Assembly: GCA_031259035.1 (NCBI GenBank)
Contig: JAIRLZ010000161.1
Coordinates: forward strand, 1 to 9,383
Direction: 5' to 3'
Origin: Treponema sp.
GTDB lineage: Bacteria > Spirochaetota > Spirochaetia > Treponematales > Breznakiellaceae
Length of the DNA stretch: 9,383 nt
This document shows positions 1 to 7,221 of this stretch, piece by piece; the stretch's first letter is position 1, and each line of letters opens with the position of its first letter. The position numbers were made by a program, and so were the translations under genes. Below the pieces are notes generated by a model. The model ran no database searches. It was not told the DNA's origin and worked only from the letters and a program-made list of their open reading frames with translations.

Positions 1-974
1 TCCTGTACGCATTGTTTTTTCTTATTACAGACGACATCGCCATACCGGGAGAATCGCACTTTTACGGGTACGCGGCGATAACGGCAGGTTTGCTGGATAC
101 GCTCATCCTGATTTCCTTCAACACCGTTATGCTGCCGATCTGTACCGTCGCGTTTGTATTCATCCTTATTGGCGCGTTGTGGAAAAACCCGATCATCTGC
201 TATCTTGCGGGCGTTATGGCGCCGCTTCAAGCCATTGGTTTTTTTTACAATCTGTTGCAACACGGCAACGGACGCTTTCTGGAGCTTCTCATGGATAAAA
301 ATATAGCGAATATTCTGGTGATTTCCGTTCTCCTCCTTCCGTCCTCGCTCATATTCCACCGGGGAAAGGCGCTAAGGAGGGCGCCAATAAGACGCCGGAA
401 AACCGATGTGTCCGCTAGATCGCGAAAACCGGCGGGCTTTTTTATATACGCCGCCGTAACTATCATACTGATCATTGGCGCAGCGCAGTTTCTGCTGTTT
501 TACGCGAAAATATCCCCGGATTCCGATGCGAGGGCGCCGACGCGGCGCGTCATTGAGGGAAGCGGCGGCATGAACGATCCGTTCAATATTCACAGTCAGG
601 AACGTCTGTTTTTGGCGCGCCGCATACTTGACGCGCGCATTGAGGCGTCGCGGCGCCCCATACGGTTCGACATGACGCTGCAAGGCGATGGCGAACATGT
701 CCCGCTTATCTATTCGGCTGTGTTTGAAAACAAATTCATGCCCTACCGGCTGGACGAAGAGCGGCAAAACACGCTGCTTTTCACACTCGGCGAAAATCCG
801 CCCGCTTCCTTCTCCTTTACGCTCGTAGTTCCGGCTGACTTTTCAGGGGCGCTGAACGTCAAAGCGCTGTACAATTTCTATGACGCCGCCATCGACAATC
901 AAGGCGAGCCTGAAACCGAAGATTATATCCTCGCCATATCAAAAAGCGTCGGTATTGCGAATAATACTCGTTGA
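1..974 (+). CDS. Polytopic membrane protein with extracytoplasmic C-terminal domain, 5' end outside window
   Basis: I do not recognise this family. The reading frame is open to the left edge, so the TTG at 12 is probably internal and the gene is 5'-truncated by the window. Counting from that TTG, hydrophobic segments are visible at about residues 18-38, 39-57, 60-80 and 98-115. A very basic loop (RRAPIRRRKTD) follows, which by the positive-inside rule should be cytoplasmic. A fifth membrane segment lies at about 142-165, and the remaining ~155 residues are soluble and probably periplasmic. That part reads like a beta-rich domain, but no catalytic motif is visible. The stop codon (972-974) lies inside the -35 box of the next gene's promoter, so the regulator downstream has its own start of transcription. 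Function is unknown. Confidence 0.75.
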   Translation, partial: LYALFFLITDDIAIPGESHFYGYAAITAGLLDTLILISFNTVMLPICTVAFVFILIGALWKNPIICYLAGVMAPLQAIGFFYNLLQHGNGRFLELLMDKNIANILVISVLLLPSSLIFHRGKALRRAPIRRRKTDVSARSRKPAGFFIYAAVTIILIIGAAQFLLFYAKISPDSDARAPTRRVIEGSGGMNDPFNIHSQERLFLARRILDARIEASRRPIRFDMTLQGDGEHVPLIYSAVFENKFMPYRLDEERQNTLLFTLGENPPASFSFTLVVPADFSGALNVKALYNFYDAAIDNQGEPETEDYILAISKSVGIANNTR

Positions 975-1000
975 CAAAGAAGAGTAAATGTTCTTATACT
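971..1000 (+). promoter_or_regulatory. Sigma70-type promoter of the double-cNBD regulator
   Basis: A perfect TTGACA (971-976) and TATACT (995-1000, 5 of 6 to consensus) are separated by 18 bp. The -35 box contains the TGA stop of the upstream membrane protein gene. Transcription would be expected to start near 1006-1008, just at the AGAGG ribosome binding site (about 1007-1011) of the ATG at 1017. The 5' untranslated leader would then be only about 10 nt. The boxes are seen directly; the start site is inferred. Confidence 0.7.
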
Positions 1001-1016
1001 ATTAAAAGAGGAAATT

Positions 1017-2240
1017 ATGGCTGATTTACAACTCGCATTTGTTAATTTCAAGCAAAATGCATATATTGTAGTTGAAGGGCATATCCAAATAGCAGATCGT
1101 TTTTTTATTATCAGAACTGGAAAAGTGCGCATATCTAAAAACGTTCAGGTTGTTGAGGAAGAAGGCGGCAGCATTCTCGGACCGGGAGATTTTTTTTCGG
1201 TTGTCTCCACCATGTCGAGTCATCGTCAAATAGAAACCGCCCAAGCCATAACCGATGTCACCCTTATCTCGGTTCACAAAGAGCAGTACGGCCAGCTTAT
1301 CAAGAACAACGCGCCGGTCGCCATGAAAATCATCATGCAATTCTCCAAACGAATGCGTTATCTGGATATGGCGCTCGCCAGTATAACGCTGAATAGCACG
1401 GTTACGGAAGGCCCGTCCCACCTCTTCAACATCGCGCGGTATTACACGGAAATAAGACAGTACGAGCAGGCGTATTACGCTTATCATCAATATATTAAAT
1501 ACTGCCCCAACGCGCCGAATATCGAGAAGGCGCAGGATATTATGGGAAAAATCGCTCGATATGTACATGGCGTTCGATTTGACTACAAACCGGATGAAGT
1601 TGTCAGAGTCTACCCTAAAAACACCATGCTTTTCTGTGAAAATGAACCGGGAGACGAGCTTTTCATCATACAAAAAGGCGCGGTGAAGATCACAAAAATA
1701 CAGGAAGACAAAGAAGTCCTCCTCGCCGTACTCAAAGCGGGGGATATTTTTGGAGAAATGGCGCTGCTTGAATCAAAGCCCCGTTCAGCAAGCGCCATCG
1801 CCCATGAGGATTGCACTGTTATGGTGGTAAACAGAGCCAACTTTCAGCAGATGGTTTCTTCCCAGCCGCAGATGATAGCGCGTCTCACCACCCTTTTAGC
1901 GGAACGCATCTGGCTCATCTACAAACAAATTGAGAACACCTGCATTGAAGACCATTTGGGACGCGCCTATGACATGCTCCTGATGCAACTTGAAAGAAAC
2001 CGCGTCAATGTAAAAAGTCCCCAAGCGTATCTCTTTGATTTTGGTCCCAAGGAACTTGTGACTATGCTGGGGTTGCCCCAATCGGAAGTTTCCTCAATCA
2101 CGTCCAGACTTTATGAAAATAAATATATTCAGATTAAACAGGATAAAATTTATGTGCAGCATATTTCGGAAATTCTCAAAGAGGTCGAGATGTTCAAACG
2201 TTTGCAGGCGCGCGAAAACTTTTTGCGCTCCAGAGCGTAA
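1017..2240 (+). CDS. Crp/Fnr-family transcription regulator with two cyclic-nucleotide-binding domains
   Basis: This 407-residue protein is about twice the length of an ordinary Crp. Residues ~8-118 form a first cNMP-binding fold (VVEG, FIIRTGKVRIS, GPGDFF). Residues ~134-172 resemble a TPR-like helical pair (HLFNIARYYTEIRQYEQAYY). Residues ~190-300 form a second cNMP-binding domain with a good phosphate-binding cassette, GDIFGEMALLESKPRSASA, in which E247, R256 and S257 match the key Crp ligands. Residues ~310-390 form a winged helix, with the helix-turn-helix at about 344-366 (KELVTMLGLPQSEVSSITSRL). In the first domain the cassette reads GDFFSVVSTMSSHRQIETA; the Glu and the Arg-Ser pair are lost, so it probably does not bind cNMP. 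The start is the ATG at 1017 behind AGAGG. The protein is presumably a cytoplasmic DNA-binding regulator responding to a cyclic nucleotide; its targets are unknown. Confidence 0.88.
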   Translation: MADLQLAFVNFKQNAYIVVEGHIQIADRFFIIRTGKVRISKNVQVVEEEGGSILGPGDFFSVVSTMSSHRQIETAQAITDVTLISVHKEQYGQLIKNNAPVAMKIIMQFSKRMRYLDMALASITLNSTVTEGPSHLFNIARYYTEIRQYEQAYYAYHQYIKYCPNAPNIEKAQDIMGKIARYVHGVRFDYKPDEVVRVYPKNTMLFCENEPGDELFIIQKGAVKITKIQEDKEVLLAVLKAGDIFGEMALLESKPRSASAIAHEDCTVMVVNRANFQQMVSSQPQMIARLTTLLAERIWLIYKQIENTCIEDHLGRAYDMLLMQLERNRVNVKSPQAYLFDFGPKELVTMLGLPQSEVSSITSRLYENKYIQIKQDKIYVQHISEILKEVEMFKRLQARENFLRSRA

Positions 2241-2250
2241 GCCCGCAGCC

Positions 2251-2271
2251 CGCGCCGCGTTGTGCGGCGTG
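2251..2271 (+). other. Stem-loop between the regulator and the downstream gene
   Basis: CGCCGC (2253-2258) pairs with GCGGCG (2264-2269) around a GTTGT loop. The stem can be extended to 8 bp with one G-T pair and an outer C-G pair. No T-run follows, so it is not a standard intrinsic terminator. It may limit readthrough or protect the mRNA end. It lies in the 61-nt gap before the ATG at 2302. Confidence 0.4.
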
Positions 2272-2301
2272 AGCCGGCGCCTCTTGCCATTAGGAGTTGT
2301 T

Positions 2302-2877
2302 ATGCGCGCCTTTTTTGTGTTATGGCGCTTGTCATTGGTCATATCCGCGTATGGGCAGAATGATCCCCAAGCCGCGGGAAGCGCCGGCGACGGAGGCGTC
2401 CAAAACGGCGCGGAGCCGCTGCCCATATCCTACCGCGCAATTTCACTCGGCATGAGCCTTGACGAGTTGAAAACAGCCCTGTCCAAAGACGCTCTTTTCG
2501 GCTATCGCGGCGAGGAGGACGTTTCCTTTATACCTTCGCGGGAAGAAACGTATCTGGAGACCGCCGGCGCATCTTTTATCAAACGGGCGCTGTTTCAAAC
2601 AAAGGCGGATAAGGTGTACGCAATGACCTTCACCCTCAACACCTCGCTTGTCGATTATTATTCCGTTTTTACCACGCTGGTTAAAAAATACGGCGAACCC
2701 GCATACCTCGATCCGGGGCAGGCGGTGTGGGAAGACGACAGTACGCGGCTTTCCATTGAGCGTCCGCTTGCCATAAAATACATTGACAAAGCGATTCTCG
2801 CTTCAATTATTGATGAAGCCGGCGCGAGAAAAAGCCAGGAAATACGGCTGAGAGAGGAATTCTTAAGTGATTTCTAA
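2302..2877 (+). CDS. Small exported protein of unknown function
   Basis: The protein is 191 residues. The frame is open further upstream, into the 3' end of the regulator gene, but the ATG at 2302 is chosen because AGGAG (2292-2296) lies 5 nt before it and because it puts a plausible signal peptide at the N-terminus (MRAFFVLWRLSLVISAYG, then QNDPQ). Cleavage near residue 18 is predicted by eye. The mature part begins with a low-complexity Gly/Ala/Asn-rich linker, followed by a compact domain containing 'ISLGMSLDELKTALSKD' and 'TTLVKKYGEPAYLDPGQAVWED'. The phrase pattern (short helix, then 'KYGEP', then a Trp-containing strand) resembles small periplasmic proteins that sense or bind envelope components, but I cannot name a family. 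The 3' end overlaps the DUF192 gene by 11 nt, which suggests translational coupling. Confidence 0.75.
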   Translation: MRAFFVLWRLSLVISAYGQNDPQAAGSAGDGGVQNGAEPLPISYRAISLGMSLDELKTALSKDALFGYRGEEDVSFIPSREETYLETAGASFIKRALFQTKADKVYAMTFTLNTSLVDYYSVFTTLVKKYGEPAYLDPGQAVWEDDSTRLSIERPLAIKYIDKAILASIIDEAGARKSQEIRLREEFLSDF

Positions 2878-3352
2878 CAGAAAAACGCCTCTTTTGCGCA
2901 TTGTATTGCGCCTTGCGCCGTTTCTTTTCCTGTTTTCCTGTTTTTCATCAACGCCTTTTAAGACAGCGCGGCTTTCCATCGCAACCGCCGGCGGAAAAAT
3001 CGTCCCCATATCAGTGGAGATCGCCGCAACTGAAGAAGAGCGGGGCAAAGGACTCATGTTCAGAAAAGAACTCGAAGACGGCAAGGGCATGATCTTCCTC
3101 TTTGAAAAAGACCAAATCATGTCGTTTTGGATGAAAAACACGCTTGTCCCCCTGTCTATCGCCTTTATTTTGTCTGACGGACGCATCGCGGAAATCCGCG
3201 ACATGGAACCGCAGAGCCTGGCCGCCGTCAATTCCGAACGCTCATGCCGTTACGCGCTGGAAGCGCCGCGGGGCTGGTTCGACAGGGCCGGCGTCGGCGT
3301 CGGCGACAGGGTGTCCGTTGAGAGTCTCTCAATTGAGAATCTGGCGCAATGA
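2867..3352 (+). CDS. DUF192-family lipoprotein
   Basis: The protein is 161 residues, starting at a GTG supported by GAGAGGA (2852-2858) 8 nt upstream; it overlaps the previous gene by 11 nt. The N-terminus has basic residues, a hydrophobic stretch and a lipobox-like LFSC with C25, so the protein is probably lipid-anchored. The DUF192 signatures are clear: RGKGLMFR (59-66), GMIFLFE (74-80), FWMKNT (87-92), PLSIAFI (95-101) and the C-terminal YALEAPRGWFDRAGVGVGDRV (129-149). DUF192 proteins are small beta-barrel-like domains, usually secreted, whose biochemical role is not established. Close linkage to clpC on one side and to another exported protein on the other suggests co-transcription. A link to protein quality control is inferred only from position. 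Confidence 0.88.
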   Translation: MISNRKTPLLRIVLRLAPFLFLFSCFSSTPFKTARLSIATAGGKIVPISVEIAATEEERGKGLMFRKELEDGKGMIFLFEKDQIMSFWMKNTLVPLSIAFILSDGRIAEIRDMEPQSLAAVNSERSCRYALEAPRGWFDRAGVGVGDRVSVESLSIENLAQ

Positions 3353-3364
3353 CCGGAGTCTGAC

Positions 3365-5845
3365 GTGTTTATTGGCTTGACGAAGTGTGTACAACAAATC
3401 ATAGCGGTGGACGCGCAGGACGAGGCGCGGAGGTGTAATGTCGACGAGGTGTCGCCCGAACACATCATCCTCGCCATTCTGAAAAACGGAAGCGGACGGG
3501 CATGCAAGGCGCTCGCCTTGCTAAGAATAGATCTGAACGACTTTCACCGGTACATCACCAGTACCCTTATGCATATCGGCGGAACCATACTTGCCGGTGA
3601 AATTCCTCTTTCCCAGCGGACGAAATATATGCTGGAAACCGCCGCGGAAGAAGCCCGTATAATGGAAAACGATCTGCTCGGCACCGAACACCTCCTGCTT
3701 GCGGCTATGCGGGATACAGGCGTCGTACAAACCTACCTTCTGCATAAAGAAATAGACGTGGACCTCATGCGGATAACCATTCAAGCGGGAATGCCGTTCT
3801 CAAATGACTCCTATGAGGGCGAACAGGAAAACCGCGTCAACAAAAGCTCCGCGTCCCGCGTCAGGGTGAGACCCGCTGTGTATCCGCAGCTTACGCCAAC
3901 GCTGGACGCATTTTCCCGTGATCTCACCGCGCTTGCGCGGGACGGCAAACTTGAGCCTGTCATTGGGCGGGATAAAGAAATCAGGCGGGTGATGCGCATC
4001 CTCGCCCGTAAAACCAAGAACAATCCGGCGCTGGTTGGGGAGCCGGGCGTCGGGAAGACCGCCATCGTAGAGGGGCTTGCGCAACTGCTTGTCTCCAGCA
4101 ATGCGCCGGACATTCTTGAAAACAACCGCATCGTCTCGCTTGACATGGGCGCCCTGATCGCCGGCGCCAAGTACCGGGGGGACTTTGAAGAGCGTCTCAA
4201 GAAAATCGTTGAGGAGCTCAAACACGCGGCAAACGTCATTCTGTTTATTGATGAAATTCACACGGTTATCGGAGCGGGAAACCCTGAGGGCGCAAATGAC
4301 GCGGCGAACATGCTCAAGCCTCGATTGGCGCGGGGTGAATTCCGGTGCATAGGCGCGACCACCTCAGCCGAATACCGCAAATACTTTGAAAAAGACCCCG
4401 CGCTGGAACGCCGTTTCCAGCCTGTAATGGTCAACGAACCTGATGTTAAGGAAACTATCGCCATTCTCACCGGCATAAAAACATCGTACGAAGCGTTTCA
4501 CCATGTGCGTTATACGGATGAGGCTGTTCTTGCCGCGGTACACTTAAGCCGGCGGTACCTTCCTGAACGCTTCATGCCTGATAAAGCCATAGACATGCTT
4601 GATGAAGCCGGCGCGCTTTTGAAAATGGACGCCACAGAGACGCCGCCTGAAGTCGCCCATTTTGAAACAGAGATGCTGCGCCTTCGCAAGGAAAAGAATC
4701 TCGCGTTTATAAACGGCAATATCGAGAACGCATTTCAGGTCAGGGAAAAGGTGAAGAAATTCCATGTCCGCGTCGTTGAAGCTCAAAACGCATGGGAACG
4801 TTACGCGGACAACAAACGCCCCCTCGTCACCACGCGCCACGTACAGGAGATAGCCTCAGACGCCACCGGCATACCCATCGCCCGCCTTGAAGGTATGGAA
4901 GCGCAACGTATGCTGCGCCTTGAAGAAGACCTCCGCAAAACGATCATCGGGCAGGACGAGGCGGTCTCCCGCGTCGCGTCCGCCATACGAAGGGCGCGGT
5001 GCGGCGTTTCTTCGCCCCTGCGTCCGCTCGGCTCCTTCATTTTTCTGGGTCCCACAGGCGTAGGTAAAACGCTCCTCGCAAAACAGCTTGCCGCGCTTCT
5101 GTTCGGCAGTGAAACAGACCTGTTCCGCATTGATATGTCCGATTACATGGAGAAGTACAACATCGCCCGTTTGGTCGGCGCGCCTCCCGGCTATATCGGC
5201 TATGGCGAAGGAGGCGTTCTTACCGAAGCGGTGCGTAAAAAGCCGTACCGAGTGATTCTGTTTGATGAAATTGAAAAAGCCCACCGCGATGTCTATAACA
5301 TTCTGCTGCAAGTGCTGGAAGAAGGCGAACTCAAAGACAGCATGGGGCATACGGTGAATTTCCGCAATACGGTCGTCATTATGACAAGCAACGCCGGCAT
5401 CAGGGAAATAAACCGCGAGTCCCGCCTCGGCTTTGGCGCGGGCGAAGGCGTTATGAGCCATAAAGAGCTTGAGTCTATGGCAAAAGAAGAACTGCGCCGC
5501 GCCTTCAACCCCGAATTTCTCAACCGCGTGGACGAGATTGTCGTCTTCAACGCCCTTATGAAAGAGCATATCGGCTCCATCCTTGACGCGCAGGCGCGGG
5601 AGCTTTCAGAGCGGCTTCACGAGCAGGGTCTTGAACTCACCGTAACCGGGGACGCCCGCGCTCTGCTCATTGAAAAGGCGTGGGATCCCAAATTCGGCGG
5701 ACGCCCCCTGCGCCGCGTCTTGCAAACCGAGGTGGAAGACCCCATAGCGCGGCTCATTCTTGACGGCGCGGCGGCTGCCGGTTCGGTCTTTCTTGTCAAC
5801 GCGGATGCGGGGAGAATCACGGTGGAAGCGAAGCCGTCTTCATAA
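3365..5845 (+). CDS. clpC: ClpC-type AAA+ unfoldase of the Clp protease
   Basis: This 826-residue HSP100 protein unfolds substrates with ATP and threads them into ClpP. The order is: Clp_N double repeat (~1-145, with SPEHIILAIL and GTEHLLLAAM); a linker; AAA1 with Walker A GEPGVGKT (225-232) and Walker B ILFIDE (292-297); a middle domain with a UVR-like helical stretch (~435-485, RLRKEKNLAFINGNIENAFQVREKVKK); AAA2 with Walker A GPTGVGKT (562-569) and Walker B VILFDE (about 630-635); and a C-terminal D2-small domain ending in FGGRPLRRVLQTEVEDPIARLIL. The LGF tripeptide at 688-690 fits the ClpP-docking loop. The middle domain and the phrase AFNPEFLNRVDEIVVF favour ClpC over ClpA; ClpB is excluded by its much longer M-domain. 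The GTG start has CGGAG 6 nt upstream and lies 12 nt after the DUF192 stop, so it is probably cotranscribed. No clpS, mcsA, mcsB or ctsR gene is nearby. Confidence 0.95.
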   Translation: MFIGLTKCVQQIIAVDAQDEARRCNVDEVSPEHIILAILKNGSGRACKALALLRIDLNDFHRYITSTLMHIGGTILAGEIPLSQRTKYMLETAAEEARIMENDLLGTEHLLLAAMRDTGVVQTYLLHKEIDVDLMRITIQAGMPFSNDSYEGEQENRVNKSSASRVRVRPAVYPQLTPTLDAFSRDLTALARDGKLEPVIGRDKEIRRVMRILARKTKNNPALVGEPGVGKTAIVEGLAQLLVSSNAPDILENNRIVSLDMGALIAGAKYRGDFEERLKKIVEELKHAANVILFIDEIHTVIGAGNPEGANDAANMLKPRLARGEFRCIGATTSAEYRKYFEKDPALERRFQPVMVNEPDVKETIAILTGIKTSYEAFHHVRYTDEAVLAAVHLSRRYLPERFMPDKAIDMLDEAGALLKMDATETPPEVAHFETEMLRLRKEKNLAFINGNIENAFQVREKVKKFHVRVVEAQNAWERYADNKRPLVTTRHVQEIASDATGIPIARLEGMEAQRMLRLEEDLRKTIIGQDEAVSRVASAIRRARCGVSSPLRPLGSFIFLGPTGVGKTLLAKQLAALLFGSETDLFRIDMSDYMEKYNIARLVGAPPGYIGYGEGGVLTEAVRKKPYRVILFDEIEKAHRDVYNILLQVLEEGELKDSMGHTVNFRNTVVIMTSNAGIREINRESRLGFGAGEGVMSHKELESMAKEELRRAFNPEFLNRVDEIVVFNALMKEHIGSILDAQARELSERLHEQGLELTVTGDARALLIEKAWDPKFGGRPLRRVLQTEVEDPIARLILDGAAAAGSVFLVNADAGRITVEAKPSS

Positions 5846-5985
5846 CAAAAGAACCGCCGTCTCCTACATGTGGGGAATTATTCATACCAGATGACATGCG
5901 CGTTCCCGCGCGTTATGCGCAATGACGCGCCGGTCGAACCACGTATGTATGCGGATATGACTTGAAAAATTAAAGATGCGCGTTT

Positions 5986-6057
5986 AGGCGCCGAGCAGAA
6001 TCGAACTGCTGCATAAAGGTTTTGCAGACCTCTCCCTTACCGCTTGGGTACGGCGCC
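5986..6057 (-). tRNA. tRNA-Cys (anticodon GCA)
   Basis: On the minus strand a full cloverleaf can be drawn. The acceptor stem is GGCGCCG with CGGCGCC (7 bp). The D-arm is closed by CCC with GGG. The anticodon stem GAGGT/ACCTT encloses the loop CTGCAAA with anticodon GCA. The variable loop is TATGC, and the T-arm AGCAG/CTGCT encloses TTCGATT. The discriminator base is T (U73), which is the Cys identity base. CCA is not encoded (AAA follows), so a CCA-adding enzyme is needed. The gene has its own promoter-like sequence just upstream and converges on clpC. Confidence 0.97.
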
Positions 6058-6069
6058 TTTATGATTTGA

Positions 6070-6098
6070 ATACTATCAAACTTTTTTTCTTTTGTCTA
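6070..6098 (-). promoter_or_regulatory. Promoter of the tRNA-Cys gene
   Basis: Read on the minus strand, TAGACA (6093-6098, 5 of 6 to the -35 consensus) and TAGTAT (6070-6075, 4 of 6 to the -10 consensus) are separated by exactly 17 bp of A-rich sequence. The tRNA 5' end is 12 nt past the -10 box, leaving a leader of about five bases. It lies in the gap after the rbfA stop. The motif match is seen; activity is inferred. Confidence 0.6.
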
Positions 6099-6115
6099 GC
6101 CCCCGCTCGCATTTT

Positions 6116-6487
6116 TTAGGGTTCGTCAGCGCCGGCGGCGTTTTCACCGGCGATTTCATCGATCTTTTTTATCAGATCAAGGGCTTCCTTAAAGCCCGCG
6201 TCCGCGTGAAATCTGAGTTTCGGCGTCTGCCGTATGCGCATTTCACGGGCGAGACGCGCCTGAATGAAACCCGCCGCGCTTTGCAAACCCGCGACGCCCC
6301 TGTCCAGGTTTGCCCCGCTGCGGAACGTCGAGACATAGACGTCAGCCCATGTCAAATCTTTAGACGCCTCAACCCGTGTGATGGAAAGGAAAGGATGTAC
6401 ACGCGGGTCTTTTATCTTGCCTTCAACGATGAGCTTGCCGGTTATTTCCTGAATAAGCGTTCCAAGCCGTTCTAATCTATATTCCAC
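6116..6487 (-). CDS. rbfA: Ribosome-binding factor A
   Basis: The 123-residue protein has the usual RbfA length and features: an N-terminal 'YRLERLGTLIQEITGKLI', then 'IKDPRVHPFLSITRVEASKDLTWADVYVS', then 'AAGFIQARLAREMRIRQTPKLRFHAD', which is the KH-type RNA-binding fold. RbfA binds the 30S subunit and helps 16S rRNA 5'-end maturation. The start is GTG at 6487, because an in-frame TAG lies three codons upstream and the family starts near here. No good Shine-Dalgarno is visible before it, so translation may be weak or coupled. In many bacteria rbfA sits between infB and truB; neither is visible here. The neighbours are tRNA-Cys downstream and a decayed gene upstream. The tail after ~112 is short and acidic (GENAAGADEP). 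Confidence 0.92.
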   Translation of the reverse strand: MEYRLERLGTLIQEITGKLIVEGKIKDPRVHPFLSITRVEASKDLTWADVYVSTFRSGANLDRGVAGLQSAAGFIQARLAREMRIRQTPKLRFHADAGFKEALDLIKKIDEIAGENAAGADEP

Positions 6488-6555
6488 GCGATCATGCTAC
6501 GACATTTCCGGTAAAAAAGCAATACCCCCGTAGCTGCGCGGCGGCCGGTGGACGG

Positions 6556-7221
6556 TCAAAAAGACTGTATGCCGGAACCGCCCGCGCCGCGCTGTTCACG
6601 GTCTTTGATCCGGGACGCGCAACGTGATTGCCTCGCGCCGGGCGGAGCGGCGGATGGGCGCGGGGCAAAGGGTTGCGCGACCGTCAGCAGGCGGTCAAAG
6701 AGGGCTGTGCGGGGTTCTTTCAAGAGCTTGCCGCCGCCCATGTATTGAGTGGTGATTTCTCTATGATACGTTCCGGTCGCAAGCGCGGGCGTGATGATCA
6801 AGATGCGCGCGTTTTTGTTTTCAACGATGTCTTCCGCGTCCACCTTGACCCGCGCCGTCTGGCGCGTTCACGAAATACACGCCGCGGGAAGGATCGCTTC
6901 CTTCCACCTTGATCTTGCCGCCGGCGATTTTCGCGTTGCGTCCGGGCGTCAGCAGGTCATTGATGCCGCCCGTCCGCAGGTCGGTCACCTGGGCGATGAA
7001 GAAGCCCGACTCGGCTTTGCCCAGAATGCTCACGCTTACCGCGCCCAATTCCTTGCGAAGCTCCGCTCCTTGATGAAACTCCGCCATAACCGCGCGCTTT
7101 TCAGGGTCAAACGCATCCGTGGGGCTACGCCCTTGATGCGCATTGTCGCGTTGTACCAGCCGGTGTTCACCGAAAAGCCGTCGCAGAGCCGGCAGCCCAT
7201 TTCCTTGTGAATGTAGGCGAT
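6556..7221 (-). pseudogene. Broken HU-like/DUF4469 protein gene, 5'-truncated with two frameshifts
   Basis: Three minus-strand frames joined in order give one continuous protein-like sequence. Frame 1 (7221 to ~7124) reads EIAYIHKEMGCRLCDGFSVNTG and onward to RIKGVA. Frame 2 reads DAFDPEKRAVMAEFHQGAELRKELG and on through LLTPGRNAKIAGGKIKVEG to GVYFVNAPDG. Frame 3 (from ~6850) reads VKVDAEDIVENKNARILI, then PALATGTYHREITTQYMGGGKLLKEPRTALFDRLLTV. This matches the HU-like fold followed by the DUF4469 Ig-like domain as I know them. The first break fits one missing base at a C-run (GGGG on + at 7121-7124). The second fits one extra base in a G-run (CCC on + at 6849-6851); removing it gives NAPDGAVKVDAEDI. 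About 50 N-terminal residues are absent; homology stops at the double-hairpin element. Frame 3 runs ~38 residues past LLTV without recognisable sequence. It may be a true pseudogene or partly a sequencing artefact at homopolymers. Confidence 0.8.

Noticed and set aside
2113..2301. A longer N-terminus for the small exported protein, starting inside the regulator gene
   Set aside because: It would overlap the regulator by over 120 bases in another frame, it lacks a supported start there, and the ATG at 2302 has a good AGGAG and yields a signal peptide.
4856..5569. Long minus-strand open frame opposite clpC
   Set aside because: It is a shadow of the clpC codons; the sense strand encodes clear AAA2 motifs. 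The antisense product shows no family features.
3365..5845. Assignment as ClpA or ClpB
   Set aside because: ClpB has a much longer coiled-coil M-domain and no ClpP-docking tripeptide. The UVR-like middle segment and ClpC-like phrases argue against ClpA, although the names are mixed in spirochaete annotations.
5898..5911. Intrinsic terminator after clpC
   Set aside because: GCGCG-TTCC-CGCGC can form a 5-bp hairpin, but no T-run follows, so it was not listed as a terminator.
6474..6495. Seven-codon minicistron (ATG at 6495) overlapping the rbfA start
   Set aside because: No ribosome binding site at a suitable distance, and such short frames occur by chance.
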